Source: Gnetum montanum (taxonomy: Eukaryota; Streptophyta; Gnetopsida; Gnetales; Gnetaceae). Taken from it: a stretch of 63,928 nt of DNA. Shown piece by piece: positions 36,901-52,099 of this stretch. Location of the stretch: contig MNCI01002237.1 in assembly GCA_015680685.1 (NCBI GenBank), forward strand, positions 131,064 to 194,991, in the 5' to 3' direction. The notes under the pieces are model-generated. The model had not been told where the DNA came from and did no database searches. It was given only the letters and a program-made list of their open reading frames with translations. Every line of letters begins with the position of its first letter. The first letter of the stretch is position 1. The position numbers and the translations under genes are program-made.

Positions 36901-37800
36901 TCTATTTTGTTCACTTATTGATATAAGCACTTTTGAGAAGTTCAACTAGTTCTATGCACATTGTTGAACTAGAGCTAACATTTGTTACTAGCCACTAGGT
37001 ACCCTCTTATTTTATATATTTCTTGGAAGATTAAGTTCACCCCAGAAACTAAGTCTAGTAGAACATTGCAAAGATCAATTTCTACAATTTGTAAGTAAAT
37101 TAGAGGACTTCCAAGATTGGATCTTTTCATGGAAAGGTGTCTTGCCTTAATCTCTTTTGTAACAACATAAATTAACATGAAAGTATATACATTTTGGAAC
37201 TTTTGGTTTGAAGGTAGCTAGTTGGTGGTTTGTGAAGTAGGTTGTGGAGGATTAGTAATCACAAATGCCTATAGAGATTTTCATGAACTATTGGATTTGA
37301 AGAAAGCCCTTTTTAAAGGCTTATGCTCAAAACCACTCAAATTGTAAGCCAACTCATGGTCCATGTGGCATTGCATTGTTGAGGCTGTAGTGGTATTTCA
37401 CCTTGCATGGGTGGTGTAGGTGGAAAATGAGTGGAATTGTAAGGTGTAGAGTGTTGTGATGAATAATAAGGAGTATAAGTGAAAGGAGCTTTAGATCACA
37501 TAGTGGTTTCTCTATGATATTTAGGGGAATAATAGTGATGGAAGAAAGAAGTATGACTTGTATAGCCACTAGGAGATACACATTGTTAGACATAACATCC
37601 ATATGGATTCAGTTGATAGTAAGGATATTGCTACCTTGGTGGTGGAATCTCCCATGATTGTGGGTTTTCCCATTGCCTATAACGATCTTGAGGTTGAGGT
37701 GGTGCTCCACTAGGATAATACTATTTTTGGTGGAATTGATGTTGATAATTTCCTTGTGAATAAGGTAATCTCTTGGGTGGTTTCCTTTTTGCAAATTTTG
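33946..37800 (-). pseudogene. Element C pol: protease-RT-RNase H-integrase, degenerate
   Basis: Minus strand. Protease: LDLVSGVNLIFQE near 37080-37040. RT: DPFGLCNTLVTFQ near 36230-36190 and FMHDFSIYD near 36145-36120, where the expected catalytic FMDD has its first Asp changed to His. RNase H: IFVHTDHSVTCFLMNKPM near 35565-35510. Integrase: zinc and core regions between about 35250 and 34600, broken by frameshifts (DFM near 34905). Stop codons throughout. Homology to element A pol is clear over the whole length. Confidence 0.75.
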
Positions 37801-38196
37801 GGTTCAAGGCATAGACCCCAAATTCTTATAGATGTGACAATATAGGACAACATCCCTTGGGATGTTTGTATTGATAAATGTCACATCCTTCTTCACCTAT
37901 TTTAGAATCTCATCAATTGTTGGAGCCTTACCTTTTTGTTGATAGTAGTCCTTTCCTATATTCTTTCTTCTCCTTCTATCTCCATCTTTTCCTCTACAAT
38001 CTTTAAAGTAGTTTGGAACTTATCATCTAATGACTTTCAAATTTTTTCCACCTTGGCAGATATCTCTATGATAAATTTTTAGAACAATAAGATTTTCCTT
38101 TACACCACTTCTTCCAATGGTGCTTCCTCCTTAGGATCATAGAGATATGCCTCTCTTTTGCAAATGAAGGAATATTTGTTTTACTTCTTTACACTT

Positions 38197-38977
38197 TGAT
38201 GAGTCGCCATTTAGTTAACCACGATATTGTAACTTGTCTTCTCATCTATAAATAAGAGGTAGACAGTTCCGATAGGCAGTTTTTTTTCAGTTCTTAGTTT
38301 AAGTGTTAATTTTAAAGTAGTTCTTCTCTCAACCCTTTTCTCCCAGTGTATGCCCGCAGTGTGGTGATTGTAATTGTACGACATCCTTATTCGAGTGTGA
38401 CGTACTTGGACACGCACATGACCGGAAATAAAGATCGAGATTACTTCATCATTTTAGCGTTCACTTCGTTTAATTATTTATTTAATTGTCATTTACTACT
38501 TTCTTAGTTAATATCTCTTCACCCTAAACTTTTGTTAAATGCAGAATGAGTGCAACTTGATTACGAGCATTTAAGTGTGACTACTTGGTAACCCAATAGC
38601 GTACCTAGGATCTACACTTGGTAATCCCAGTGGTAGTCATATATAAAGTCCAAGATGTGTACGGATGATCAAGGAACGGATGCTCATCGCACTTAGGCTA
38701 GCTTAGATTCGCTCTCACCCTCTCTCTCTTAGCTTAGTTAATATCATTTTCCATTGTATTTAGGAGTAGTAGTAGTATAGGAACACATCATATACCTCAT
38801 TCTAGACTAAACCATACATGAAAAAGTTAATACTAGTCCAGATGGGAAGACAGTGAACTGCGACCTAAGGATAACCGTCTTGATACCACAACTAGCCCGT
38901 CTACGAAGTTCGACCGGATCATGCATGAAACACTCATATTCGTATGGTTGAGTGTAGGGGTACCTCACCACTCATCA
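38197..38977 (+). repeat. Solo LTR of the element B family
   Basis: 781 bp, TGATGAGTCG...ACTCATCA, closely similar to the B 5' LTR (782 bp). Flanked by an exact cactt duplication (38192-38196 and 38978-38982). It is on the opposite strand to its host element C. The palindrome block is reduced to a single decayed cgatattgt unit, with ctataaataag kept. Confidence 0.95.
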
Positions 38978-40175
38978 CACTTTCTCACTTTTTAAGTTCT
39001 TCTTCTTCCCTAGTCATTTGATCGATAAGCCTTTGAATTTGATGGACCCTCACTTTTGATAGTCTTTGTTAGGCATAAATTCCAAGAATCTTTCTGATTC
39101 TATTTATGAGCCCATCTATTATGTGGTGAAGTAGTTTTTTTTGAGAGAAACCATGGCCTAGGCATTAGTGCAAAAGAGAGGAATACTTGTCCAAGTTTGC
39201 ATCAAGTGATTCATGATTACCTTATTTTCATCCTTGGATTAGTTTCCTTAAGTTAGACATCATAGAGTACATTTGATATTTATAGTTAAATAACTCTAGC
39301 ATTGTACTCCATTTGTATATCTCAACCTCTAGCTCCAAAAACTAGTATGAACTCTCAACTTCTTTGATAAGTATCTTATGGAACAATTTGAGTTTTTGCC
39401 ACTTATTTTCAATATTTTCTAAGGCACAAGCATCATGGAAGACTTGCAAATGATGTTTTGGATCAACATTATACCCTTCTTTAAACTTAGGAATGCTATT
39501 CATATCAAGCCATTTAAATTGGCTATCTCTTTGATGCATGGTGGGAATATAAACTACCTCAAAAATGTTTATCATGCTTATTGTAGCAAGTAGTGGCTCA
39601 TCATAGTCATTATATTCATGGTGTCCCCTATCATGACCATGTCTCCCATGATGTGGCTTGTTATGCCTTCTTTCTTGATGGTGTCCCTCCTCTTCTTGTT
39701 GTTTTCTATGCTATTCCCTTCCATCCCTATGATGGGGTCTTCTATTATCTTCATCTTGACCTTAATCATTTCTTCTTTAGTCTTGATCATGTTCTTCCCT
39801 ATCAAAGTTTGACAATAAGAAAAATGGTGAGGATGGAAAACTAGAAGAGTTGTGCTAGCTTTCTCTTCTCCTTTGATCACTTGTTTGTTCTCTTGGCAAA
39901 TGGTCAAAAGATCTTAACGTTGAGATTCCCCCAGTTCTAGAACCAATTCTACCCTCACCTTAGTTGCTCACCAAGGTTGAATGTAATTGTTGATGAGTCA
40001 TGTTATCCTTATCAAAGAGAGAAGGATCTTGGTGCTAAGAATATCTTGATGGAAATTCAAGGTCCTTCTTCTATGATTGTAAAGTTAGTGGTATTGGAAC
40101 ATTTTTTTCCCTTGTAGGCTTCATGATGTACCTCCATGAGTTTTATCTTTCCTGAGTTGGGCCTCTATTGATTGA

Positions 40176-40260
40176 TAGTCATTAGAGAGATGGTCCTTCA
40201 CTTAGTAATTTGGGGTTGCTGGTTCAAGCCCCAACCTCATGAGAGCTACTATGAACATTG
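40176..40260 (+). repeat. Possible tRNA-derived SINE fragment
   Basis: ggttcaagcccc (40221-40232) fits a pol III B box and tagtcattagagagatgg (near 40180) a loose A box. It lies in the 5' part of element C gag and has no counterpart seen in A or D. No target duplication was found. Weak. Confidence 0.3.
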
Positions 40261-40518
40261 AAGAACTAGAATAATCATGAGATGATACAATGTTACCTTC
40301 CAAATGTCTCTAGCATAGTTGCCCATCTTGATAGAGGATGAAAGTGAAGTCTAGATAATAGAGATTCATATGTGCATAGACAACCTTTAGTTATTAAGGT
40401 ATTTCATCAGTATTCCTTCTAGGTCTGTCATATTGATAATTAGAGTCATTGGTAGGTGGTGAATTAGTCATGAAAGAAGAAGACATCTTAGTTTGCTCTT
40501 ATGTAGTGATTTTTAATA

Positions 40519-40541
40519 AATTATTATTATTATTATTATTC
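40519..40541 (+). repeat. (ATT)n microsatellite
   Basis: About seven ATT units in the leader of element C. Confidence 0.9.
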
Positions 40542-40624
40542 TCTAAAATGATGCATGATATTTTCACAATGACTTTTTATAATTTCACTATCTAAAAACA
40601 CTTAGCACCTATTAGTAAAATGTA

Positions 40625-40642
40625 TCCTTGACAATAGTGCTA
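40625..40642 (-). other. Element C primer-binding site (tRNA-Asp type, decayed)
   Basis: On the minus strand tagcactattgtcaagga lies next to the 5' LTR. It is a transition-riddled version of the tRNA-Asp complement. Confidence 0.7.
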
Positions 40643-40643
40643 A

Positions 40644-41495
40644 TGATGAGCAGCATGTATTCCCTATGTCCAACCATATGAATCACTAGTGTGTACACAT
40701 AATCCAAGAAAATTTTGTAAACTTTGTTTACCTAAGTGGCCTATATCATTAAATAGCAAAAGGCGTGTTTACTAGTTGTTGTCTTCCTAGTTATCACTTA
40801 TGTTAAACTTGTTCATATGGTTAAGTGCGATTGAGGCATAAGATATTTATTTTTATAATTTTTATTGTTTTCTTTATCTATAAAATGATTAAGGAAATGA
40901 TTGAACATTTAAGTTTACTAATTAATTAAGTAAACTATCCTAAACATAGAGCATCTTTTTCTACTTTCTATACACATCTTAAATGTATGCTAACACTGCT
41001 AAGTTACCAAGTGTATATTGTTGGGCATAGCAAGTATTTACTCTTGGGATTATCAAGCATTAGTATATTATGCTCAAAATGGTCATACTCACATTACTTA
41101 CGAATTAGAATATTAAATGCTTGAAGACAAAAAAACTGCATTCAAAGTAAAATGCTAGAAAATAAACTTAAACTAATCCAAGTGTTGTAATGGATAGAAG
41201 AAATCTCAATTTTATTGTTGTTCATGCAACTATGTCTAGGTACATATTGCACTTAAATAAAATTCTATACAATCAATTTAATCCACTCTACAAGTACTTA
41301 GAGAGAAAAGTTTGTTACGTTCTATAGAAAAATACTGTAAGAGTTTGGCTAAGAAATCGACCAAATGGTATCATAAATGCGACTGGTATGTGTACTTATA
41401 TAGGCAATGGGTAGATTAGTGCTAACGCACATGCATCAACACATCTTGAGATGTGTCGATGGGCATATGTCAACATAATTGCCATATTGATTTCA
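40644..41495 (-). repeat. Element C 5' LTR
   Basis: 852 bp, starting TGATGAGCAG in window orientation. U3 contains a perfect 18-bp inverted repeat, acacatct tg agatgtgt (41439-41456). Confidence 0.9.
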
Positions 41496-42417
41496 TAAAT
41501 GAATATTAGGTTGTTATTTTAATTTATTTTGAAAAAAACTCAAAAGTGTTTATGTTACCATAAAAACAAGATAAAATAGGAACATGGTTTTTATTATTTA
41601 CTTAGGCATGCAAGGATTACTTGGGATGTAGTTTTCATTTTGTCTAAAATCAATGAACAATTAGCCTCCCTTCTGAATGGGCCTAAACAAATCTCTAACA
41701 TGAAGGTTTCTTCCATGAGCTAAATTTTACTAGGGAAATCTGTCTTTGGTTTATTTTTTTTCTTTATTTGGATCCTTTATTTGTGAGGAATAATATTACA
41801 TTAATATTAATCTTCATGTTTGTGTCATTTGGTGAGAATATGTGTGAATCAAATCTTGGTTGATAATATTTCCTTGTAACAAAATGGGTTGCTTAATGAA
41901 AGTAATTCCCTAACATTTTTTATTCCATTTTATTTCTCTTGTATGCATTTTGAAGGAGAGATTTGCAAATTTCATGGAGCAAGGATAGGTTGAGCTTTAT
42001 GCTACATCCTTAAGCAACGCCTTGGTATTCTTAAACTGGTTTAAAAACACATAGGTATTACTAAATGAACTTCAAACATAGATTGACGGGATCCTTTTAA
42101 ATTGCTAAATGAACTTCAAACTTAGATTGAAGGCAACCCTTTTAAATAGAATTTTATAACTTAGTACAATTTATTAAAATTGAACCTATAATTTAAACCT
42201 TAGATCTTTTGAAGTAAGAGGCTTACTATTAAACTAATATTTTATTGTTACAATTTAATGTTTTCTATTCAAATTTGAATTAGAATCTAAGCTTTTTAAG
42301 CACTATATTTTCACAATAATTCATTATTGTTCAAAATGTTATAATGCATGTATTTTTCTTTATGTTATCAAAATTATGTATAAAAATTATATTTTGAAGT
42401 AAAGACTTGCAATTTGT

Positions 42418-42563
42418 GGGGTGTTAGAACCCAAAATAATTGAAACATAGCTACACCCCAAGACTTATAAAAGTTTATAACTTAGTGCTACCTAGTGAAA
42501 TTGAACCTCTAACCTAGGGTTAGCAAGCTAAGACTTGTACCATTAGGCTAACATCTCATTATT
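42418..42563 (-). mobile_element. tRNA-derived SINE-like insertion
   Basis: About 146 bp, absent from the paralogous site after CRK1 (near 1717-1735). Flanked by a 17-bp duplication with three differences (42401-42417 and 42564-42580). On the minus strand it carries gttagcctaatgg (A-box-like, near 42540-42552) and, about 45 bp on, ggttcaatttc (B-box-like, 42497-42507). Confidence 0.65.
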
Positions 42564-43152
42564 AAAGGCTTTTAATTTGTAATCTATGATATAATGATGA
42601 ATTAAATCATGTAGGACTAGATTTTAGAAGGATGTTTCTAGCAATTAAACCTATGATAGAACATAAAAATCATTTTAATTTCAAGAATTTTGAGTAGAAT
42701 TTAGATAACAAAACCCTGAAATGATTTAGGTTTCAAAAGTTAATGGAAAAGCAAAGTAATGATTTCCATGCATAAAGAGATGTTAGTAAAAATTAAAAAT
42801 CAGTTATTACAAATGGAGTATCTTTGTCAAATGTCTACAACTAGAGAAACTAAGACAACTACATGGAAAGTGAGGATTGAAGCAAATGAAATAGAGAAAT
42901 AACTAAAAGAAACCACTTGAAAAAAAAAAAACAGACATATGAAAGCAAAGATCATTGCATTGTAAACTATAATTGAAGCACAATTAATGGATAATTAGCT
43001 TGAAAAAATCTACAAGGAAAAAACTTGTACCAATGAAGCGATTTGTGAAGTTTTTGCAGAATAAGAAGAAAGTTGAGTAAAAGCTCTCATGTCCATTTTG
43101 TGAAGATAGAAGTCAAGGAAATTGAAAATATAGTTATAAAACTAAAAACAAT

Positions 43153-43206
43153 CATCATCATCATCATCCTACCCTTGTCCCAACAAAATGGGGCTAGCTA
43201 TATAAG
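43153..43206 (-). mobile_element. Very short LINE 3'-end insertion with (GAT)n tail
   Basis: 54 bp, absent from the CRK1 paralogous site (near 2310). Flanked by actaaaaacaat and actagaaacaat (43141-43152 and 43207-43218). On the minus strand it reads ccccattttgttgggacaag followed by about five GAT units. A similar gttgggacaaagttaggat plus GAT run lies at 48573-48606 on the plus strand. Confidence 0.55.
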
Positions 43207-44750
43207 ACTAGAAACAATGATAGGAAAAATAATGTACATTTAATCATCTAAAATTAACTAAGCATTTTGTTTGGGGCCTAAGAATGTGAAACCTAGATAC
43301 ATTGTAATTATATTTAAAGACACATAAAATAGATCCAAAGTCTAGGAATATTGTAGCCACTTAAAAGATCATATAATTCTCGATGAACAAAGACATTACC
43401 AAAAAGGAACCTATAAAGAGACTTGCAAGGTGGAAGAATACTTTAAAAAGAAAAAGGCATCATGGCATTTTTACATACAAAAGGCAATGCAACAATCATA
43501 AAAACAAAGTATTAAAAAATCTTCTCAAAGAAGATATATCTTACCTTTATTAAAGATTTTTAAACATTGATGAATAAGTAGGAATTAAATAGAAGGTTTT
43601 ATGTAATATATCTTTCTTTAATAAGTATAACATTATTTTTACATAAGTAAGACTTAGGAAGCCTCAAGTTACCTGACTATTGGACACCTTTGTTGTAATC
43701 AAGATTTATTAGTACTAATGCATTTTTCATAAGTTAATTTGTCCAAGAGATCCTTTGGGCCTATATAGACATAATTAAATTTTAGTTTCAATTTCAATAA
43801 TATTAGAAAATTATAGAAAGAAAGAAAGTTTCCTCATTGAGTTGAACCATGGAGGCCTTAATTTAAAGACAAACTATTTAATAGCTACTAGTAGACAATG
43901 AATGAGATCTCATCTTTTGCAAATTGAAATAGGTAGATATTAAACATTGTTCATGAATAAACACTGTGTTGTCTTTGCAATCAAAATACCATTGAAGATG
44001 AACACCAAATTTTCTTGCATATAAACATATTAGACAATAGTAAGATATCACACTTACTAGTTTGGTTAATTGCAAGGTCCTAGAACGTTGGTGGATGAGC
44101 GAAAGCTTGACCTTTTTAAGTAGCTATGCCCAAGCTTAAACTCAAGTCTTTCTCTAACTTGGGAAATGAACACCTTACCATCGCTTCAAATGATGATCCA
44201 TTACCGCTCTTGCTATGATATTAGCTAGCTAAGAAAAACCAAAGTTAAATCTAGAGCATACCTACCCATTTTATTATATAAGAACTTAAAGTATAAAAAG
44301 TCTTTGGTTTCACATAGAGGTTGCTTCATGCTTCTTCCAAACGGAAGGTTATAGAAACGTAACAAAAGAGTAAGGAGCAACGTCGTAAGTCGGCGTTGTA
44401 TTTTATTGAATATTCTTTGCTTTGAGCGCGGATTGTAGAATATGACTTTTATCGTCAAGAATTGAAAATGTCATATTGTCTGTCCAATAGGAAGACCCGT
44501 AATAAAGTTTCAGTTCTCGGTTTCAAAATTCTGCCGCTGATGTCCTCTCCGACGAATCCTAAAACGAGCGTTTGAAACTCTGAATGGATAGTCATGGACG
44601 ACTCTTGCAGGTTCCAGCGCATGCATGCCTCCGTCGAAGCACGAAATCCCAGTACTAGTCCTGAAACTTCAAGACAAGACAATTGGATGGATCGATATTT
44701 TGAATCCGCCATTTGATCAGAAACCAAGCAACCATCCATCCATCCATCCG

Positions 44751-47777
<3,027 letters not shown>

Positions 47778-49567
47778 AACGTTTGCCGTGTATATATAAC
47801 ATAGTATGGTTCTTGAACAGCTTAATTAGCTGCATCCCTAAACTGTAAGTACAATTTTTCCCCATATTTGCAATGTATCTCTTGATGTGTAATGCGAATT
47901 CAGACAACTGAATTCCATTCTGTTAATGAAAGGCAGATGTACTTTTGCTAGAACAAAATCTCAGGCCAAAGATTATCTCAAATGTTTTAGTAATTAGCAT
48001 TCTCCTCGTTTTAGTAATTATTGCTTTTGTTGGAAATTAAGGTAGTGCAACCCTCATTGTCGATTGGCTTGGCTTGAATTACAGCTCCGGTGGTGGCCAG
48101 GTTTCCCATAAAGTTGGAACCTCCATCACGAAAATCTAATCCGTCATTGTAGTCTACCCTGTCTTTTCTGCTTTCGGCTTCTCTCATTTGAATAACATGA
48201 TAGCACGTTATCTTTCAGACATCAAATTCCGGAAGGGCACAATAATGTAAGGAATTAGTTTAAAAGAAACGCGTAAAGCCGTCACGCATCGTTAGTGATT
48301 CAGTGCAGGTCTGGTGGTGTAGTGGACATTGGCATAATCCATGAAATGTTGTGCTTTTTCAGCGGAGAAATGAGTCCGTCAATGTATTCACCTTTAATCC
48401 TCACAAGCTAAAAGAATTTAGTTACTTTAAGAGCTCCATTTCTTACCTAACTTGTGAGTGTGGTATTTAATTTATTAAATAGATTCTATATATTTTTCTC
48501 ATCCACATCCTCTATGGGCTTTGCCTTCATAGATGCAATAGATAAAAAAGAACAAGGGTAGTTGACTCTAGTTTGTTGGGACAAAGTTAGGATAATGATG
48601 ATGATATCATTGTATCACATTTAGTAGTAGTTGTTAAGACATAGAGAAAAGGAGCTAACTCGTTAGAGATACTAAAATTTTATTCCTTTATGGAAATGGA
48701 AATGAAAATAGAAATAGAAATGCTAAATTATTTACTTGTGAAACCATGAAGGATCTATAGAACAAAAATTTTTATTACGAGGCTTTGATATGGTCATGAT
48801 GAGTCTTTAACACCTCATCAAGAAAATAACCCAAAATTGACATCTTCAACTCAAAGAAATGTAGCAAAGTTGTTATTTGAATACTATATTTAAGTCTAAG
48901 TATATTAAAGAAAGGACAATTCAAAAAGATATGTTCTTCATCTTCACTATTGCATGTATACATATGAAAGAATTTGTCAAACAAATTAACTTGTATAAAA
49001 TACATGAGTAGCAATATATCTTAAGTATAATAAATGTGTTTAATAGTCATGTCATTTGAATACTTCTTTTATATATTTCCCTTGAACCAATAGTGGTAGC
49101 TTTGAATAGCTAATATAAATCCATTTTTTTCTGAAAAGTTTTATTTTGCAATATTATAGTAATACCTATTATAATCTTATGTGCTTGGGCACAAGCATTA
49201 GTGTTATCGCCTAATTAACAAGTATTGTTGCTATTGGTCATGCAAGCAAGAAGATGCTTGTAATCATTGACTTTGCAAGGCTACTATAGTAACGCTACTA
49301 TGTTAACATGTGTTGTAGTAGAAGTAGAGCATGTATGTGTCATTGCGATATTGAGTGTGGTAGGGCTCATTTGATGTACTAAGAACACCATGGACAAGAT
49401 GCACATGTAGTTAATGGTGCACATGCTAGAGTTATGATAACGATTGTTAACATAGCCATTTCTTTTACATTGTCAAATCACACACACTCATATTCAATCA
49501 TTCGAACCCTGGATGAAACTAGCCTATATATGACAATGTCACACAATTTAAATAGAAAGTATTCCCT
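47778..49567. other. CRK3 3' flank and intergenic DNA
   Basis: Little can be assigned. The first 150 bp are weakly like the CRK1 3' flank (aacatagtatggttcttgaacag). A LINE 3'-end remnant with GAT tail is at 48561-48606 (+) and a LINE coding scrap at 48775-49014 (-). I see no gene in 47900-48530 or 49020-49560. Confidence 0.5.
48775..49014 (-). pseudogene. LINE C-terminal Cys/His fragment
   Basis: Open minus-strand stretch of 79 codons with MYTCNSEDEEHIFLNCPFF, a C-x(n)-H-x4-C pattern common at the end of plant LINE ORF2 proteins. No RT remains next to it. Confidence 0.55.
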
Positions 49568-50449
49568 AGTGAGAGTGGCAGAGTGAAACCCTACATCTAA
49601 GGATGCAAATTACAAGTGTTCATGTGCAATTTGATCAAATTTTGTGGATGAGGCTAGTATAAATGTCTAGATAACTAGATGATAGATCATTGGTCACTAT
49701 CTTCCCAATCACATTTATGTGGATTAATTTGTACAATTAAGTGTGATTGAGGCATATAATGCTGATGTTGGAGAGGCTATGATTAAAATATTAAAATGCT
49801 AAAAAGTTAAAATATTAATTTATCTACCCTAAGTACAAAGAATGAATCTAGTCTAACCTATGCACGGATTATCCATTTCCAACTTGTTGTACACATCCTA
49901 AACCTACACTAATATTACTAGATTACCAAGCACCCACTATTGGGCATACCAAGTGGTGCACTACTTAGATTACCAAACATTAACATGTTTATGCTTGAAG
50001 TTGATTGTACTCATGCAATATGATTAAGTATAACAAAATATAAAATAATTAACTAAGAATATGAAAATTAAAGAAATAATTAAAATTAAAATGTACTTAA
50101 AAGAAATTATTAAACTATGTAAAGTGTTGTAATGAAGGTAAATGGATCTTGATCTTATTACTGTCATGAAAATGTATTGGATTTAAATGATAAAAAAAAT
50201 AGGAGAATGATAAAAGTATTGAATTTAAATACTGAAATTAACCAAGTATTTATTGCTGAAAACTAGACTTAGTATGAAAAAGACTATGAGTGATAAAATA
50301 AAATTTAAGTATAAAACGTGAATAAAATGGCATAAAATATTAAAATATAAGAGCTATGATATGGAAGAAATGTTTATGTTTCCTTCCCAAATAAGAAAAA
50401 TGCTTTATTTTCGAAGAAATGGGTGTTTATCTTCTAAGGAAGGCCAAAT

Positions 50450-52000
50450 TATAAGTGTTGGAGAAAAAACGTAAGTGAGATAAAACTAATAATAAGCACC
50501 CAATGTGTCAGAAAATATGGATTTGGAGAATGAAATGGAACCTTTAGAGGGTTAGGCTATGGATGGAGAGGTCATAGGCACTATTTAGAATCAAATTAGG
50601 GCTAAAACGGGATTGTTTTGGCTGAGTGTCTCAAGATTGACATTGAAGCTAAAAAAAATTCAAACTTTGAAAACTAACACTAATGCTAAAAAATTCTATG
50701 TCTAGAGTGTCAATGGAGATGCTACCTGATTAATGTTGACACTATGTTAGCATTAGTGTTAGAGCTTGTAGGGGCTGTGGTGATCATGAAGCTTGTAGAA
50801 GACATTGGGTGGTTTTTTGCATGTGCTCTTAATTTTTGGAAATCTAAAAAGTACTAAATCTAAAAAAGTACTCTAGATCTCAAGAAATTAGCCTTGAAAT
50901 ATGGGTTTTAATCTCATATTCATAGAATTAAGGTTACCAAATTTAACCCTAGAGTTAAGCAAAAGTCACTTGAAGTTTACACAAAGTTTAAAATATATAA
51001 GTTTGACCTTCAAACTTAGCAAGATTGGAAACATGGACAGGTGACATTAACATTAGTGTCAATGTCAACATTAATAACACTTAGAAAAACTTTACTACTT
51101 TTTCCTAAGTGGTGGTCCAAGTATTTTGGGTCTTCATTCAATGCTTAAATGAATACTAAATGGTGTTGAGATGATGCTAAGGAGCCCATGAAATCAATGG
51201 ATGATGTCAACTATTGATTAAAGAGGCCAAGGATCACATTTTTGAATACCCAAGGATGTTGGTACTCGTGTCAACTAGGGAATTAGAATTTTTTTCAGCA
51301 TTTCTAAATCAACTTTTCATGCTTATAGGATGCCCAAAAGAAAATTGAAATGAGCTATAATGATGTTTTTGAGACCATAAGAAACCTATAGATCAAGAGA
51401 GTGTTGTCATGTGTTGATCTTGCTAACTTGGAAGATGTGTGACATTTGCATGATGATGTTGACATTGATGCTGAAGTTAGCATCAATGTTACTTGCATAA
51501 TATAAAAAGACATTTTTTCAATTGCTAAAAATATCCTTAAACCTGCTAAAGTTATCATTCAAAGTATCAAAATTGATGTTGTTAGATTAGCGAGGAGCTT
51601 GGAAAGTTGAGGGTTGAGTTAAAATGTAGATGAGATAAGCCCTGGATAGTGATCATGGTCTAAGTGTTGATGCTGATGGTGATGTTTGTGTCAAGGTTAC
51701 TCAATACTTAGAAAATTTTGGATCTCTAAGGTCCCAGGGTTAAACTACACAAATGCTAGAATTTAAAGCTTGTGATCCCATAGGTACCTTGGATGAGTAG
51801 TTTAAGGTCATGCTAAATCAAATTTAAGGCCAAAATGTAGTTTTGGTGTATGGGACATAGACAAGATGGCCTAGGACTATAATTGATGTAGCATCAATGG
51901 TCAAGGGGAAATGCTAAAGTAGAATTTGCATCACCTCTAATTCTTAGAAAAATTTTGATTCTCAGACTTTTCTAAGATCACTAAAAATGGACTTGGAGAT
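50450..52000 (-). other. Element E region rich in gacatt/atgctaa inverted repeats
   Basis: No coding. Repeated gttgacattgatg- and agcatcaatgtt-like words. The clearest are arms ACATTGATGCT/AGCATCAATGT around 6 bp (51462-51489) and ATTGATG/CATCAAT around tag (51882-51898). Likely the U3 of the 3' LTR or the spacer. Confidence 0.45.
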
Positions 52001-52099
52001 GTGTCTTGTGATACTATTTTTGAGGAGTTTGACACCTAAACTTGAATAAGATAATGTTAAAACAATACTTAGTCTTCATTCATGATAAACTAAGAAGGT

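Larger units (their letters stand above)
37801..40486 (-). pseudogene. Element C gag, degenerate, interrupted by a solo LTR
   Basis: ATG at 40486 on the minus strand (MSSSFMTNSPPTND). Capsid-like core at 39575-39342: FKWLDMNSIPKFKEGYN, then HHLQVFHDACALENIEN. It is cut at 38197-38977 by a solo LTR of the B family and is also full of stops. A His/Asn-rich tail lies on the left side (37354-37800). Confidence 0.7.
28102..41495 (-). mobile_element. Element C: Athila-like Ty3/gypsy LTR retrotransposon with ORF3
   Basis: Full-length, 13.4 kb including a nested solo LTR. Ends TGACGAG... (28102) and ...TTTCA (41495), flanked by an exact taaat duplication (28097-28101 and 41496-41500). Minus-strand order from the right: 5' LTR, tRNA-Asp-type primer site, gag, pol, spacer, ORF3, purine tract (28967-28980), 3' LTR. 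It landed in the right target duplication of the LINE, so it is younger than the LINE. All reading frames are badly broken. Confidence 0.92.
41496..44750 (+). other. CRK2 3' flank resumed and CRK3 upstream region
   Basis: 41496-43465 aligns with 811-2578 after CRK1 (for example gaaaaa.actcaaaagtgttta, and aaagtgaggattgaagcaaatgaaa). 43466-43780 is ancestral spacer that is absent beside element A. 43780-44750 is the CRK3 upstream region, paralogous to 15356-16490. A local duplication lies at about 42055-42150 and a ccat tetranucleotide run at 44732-44749, directly before the CRK3 ATG. Small insertions at 42418 and 43153 are listed separately. No other gene seen. Confidence 0.7.

Noticed and set aside
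39593-39844. Plus-strand His-rich ORF
   Set aside because: Antisense to element C gag, with no homologue in A, B or D.
42497-42552. tRNA gene on the minus strand
   Set aside because: A- and B-box words are present but no cloverleaf or acceptor stem could be drawn, and the target duplication points to a SINE.
48308-48345. tRNA-like start (tctggtggtgtagtgg)
   Set aside because: No B box or folded arms follow.
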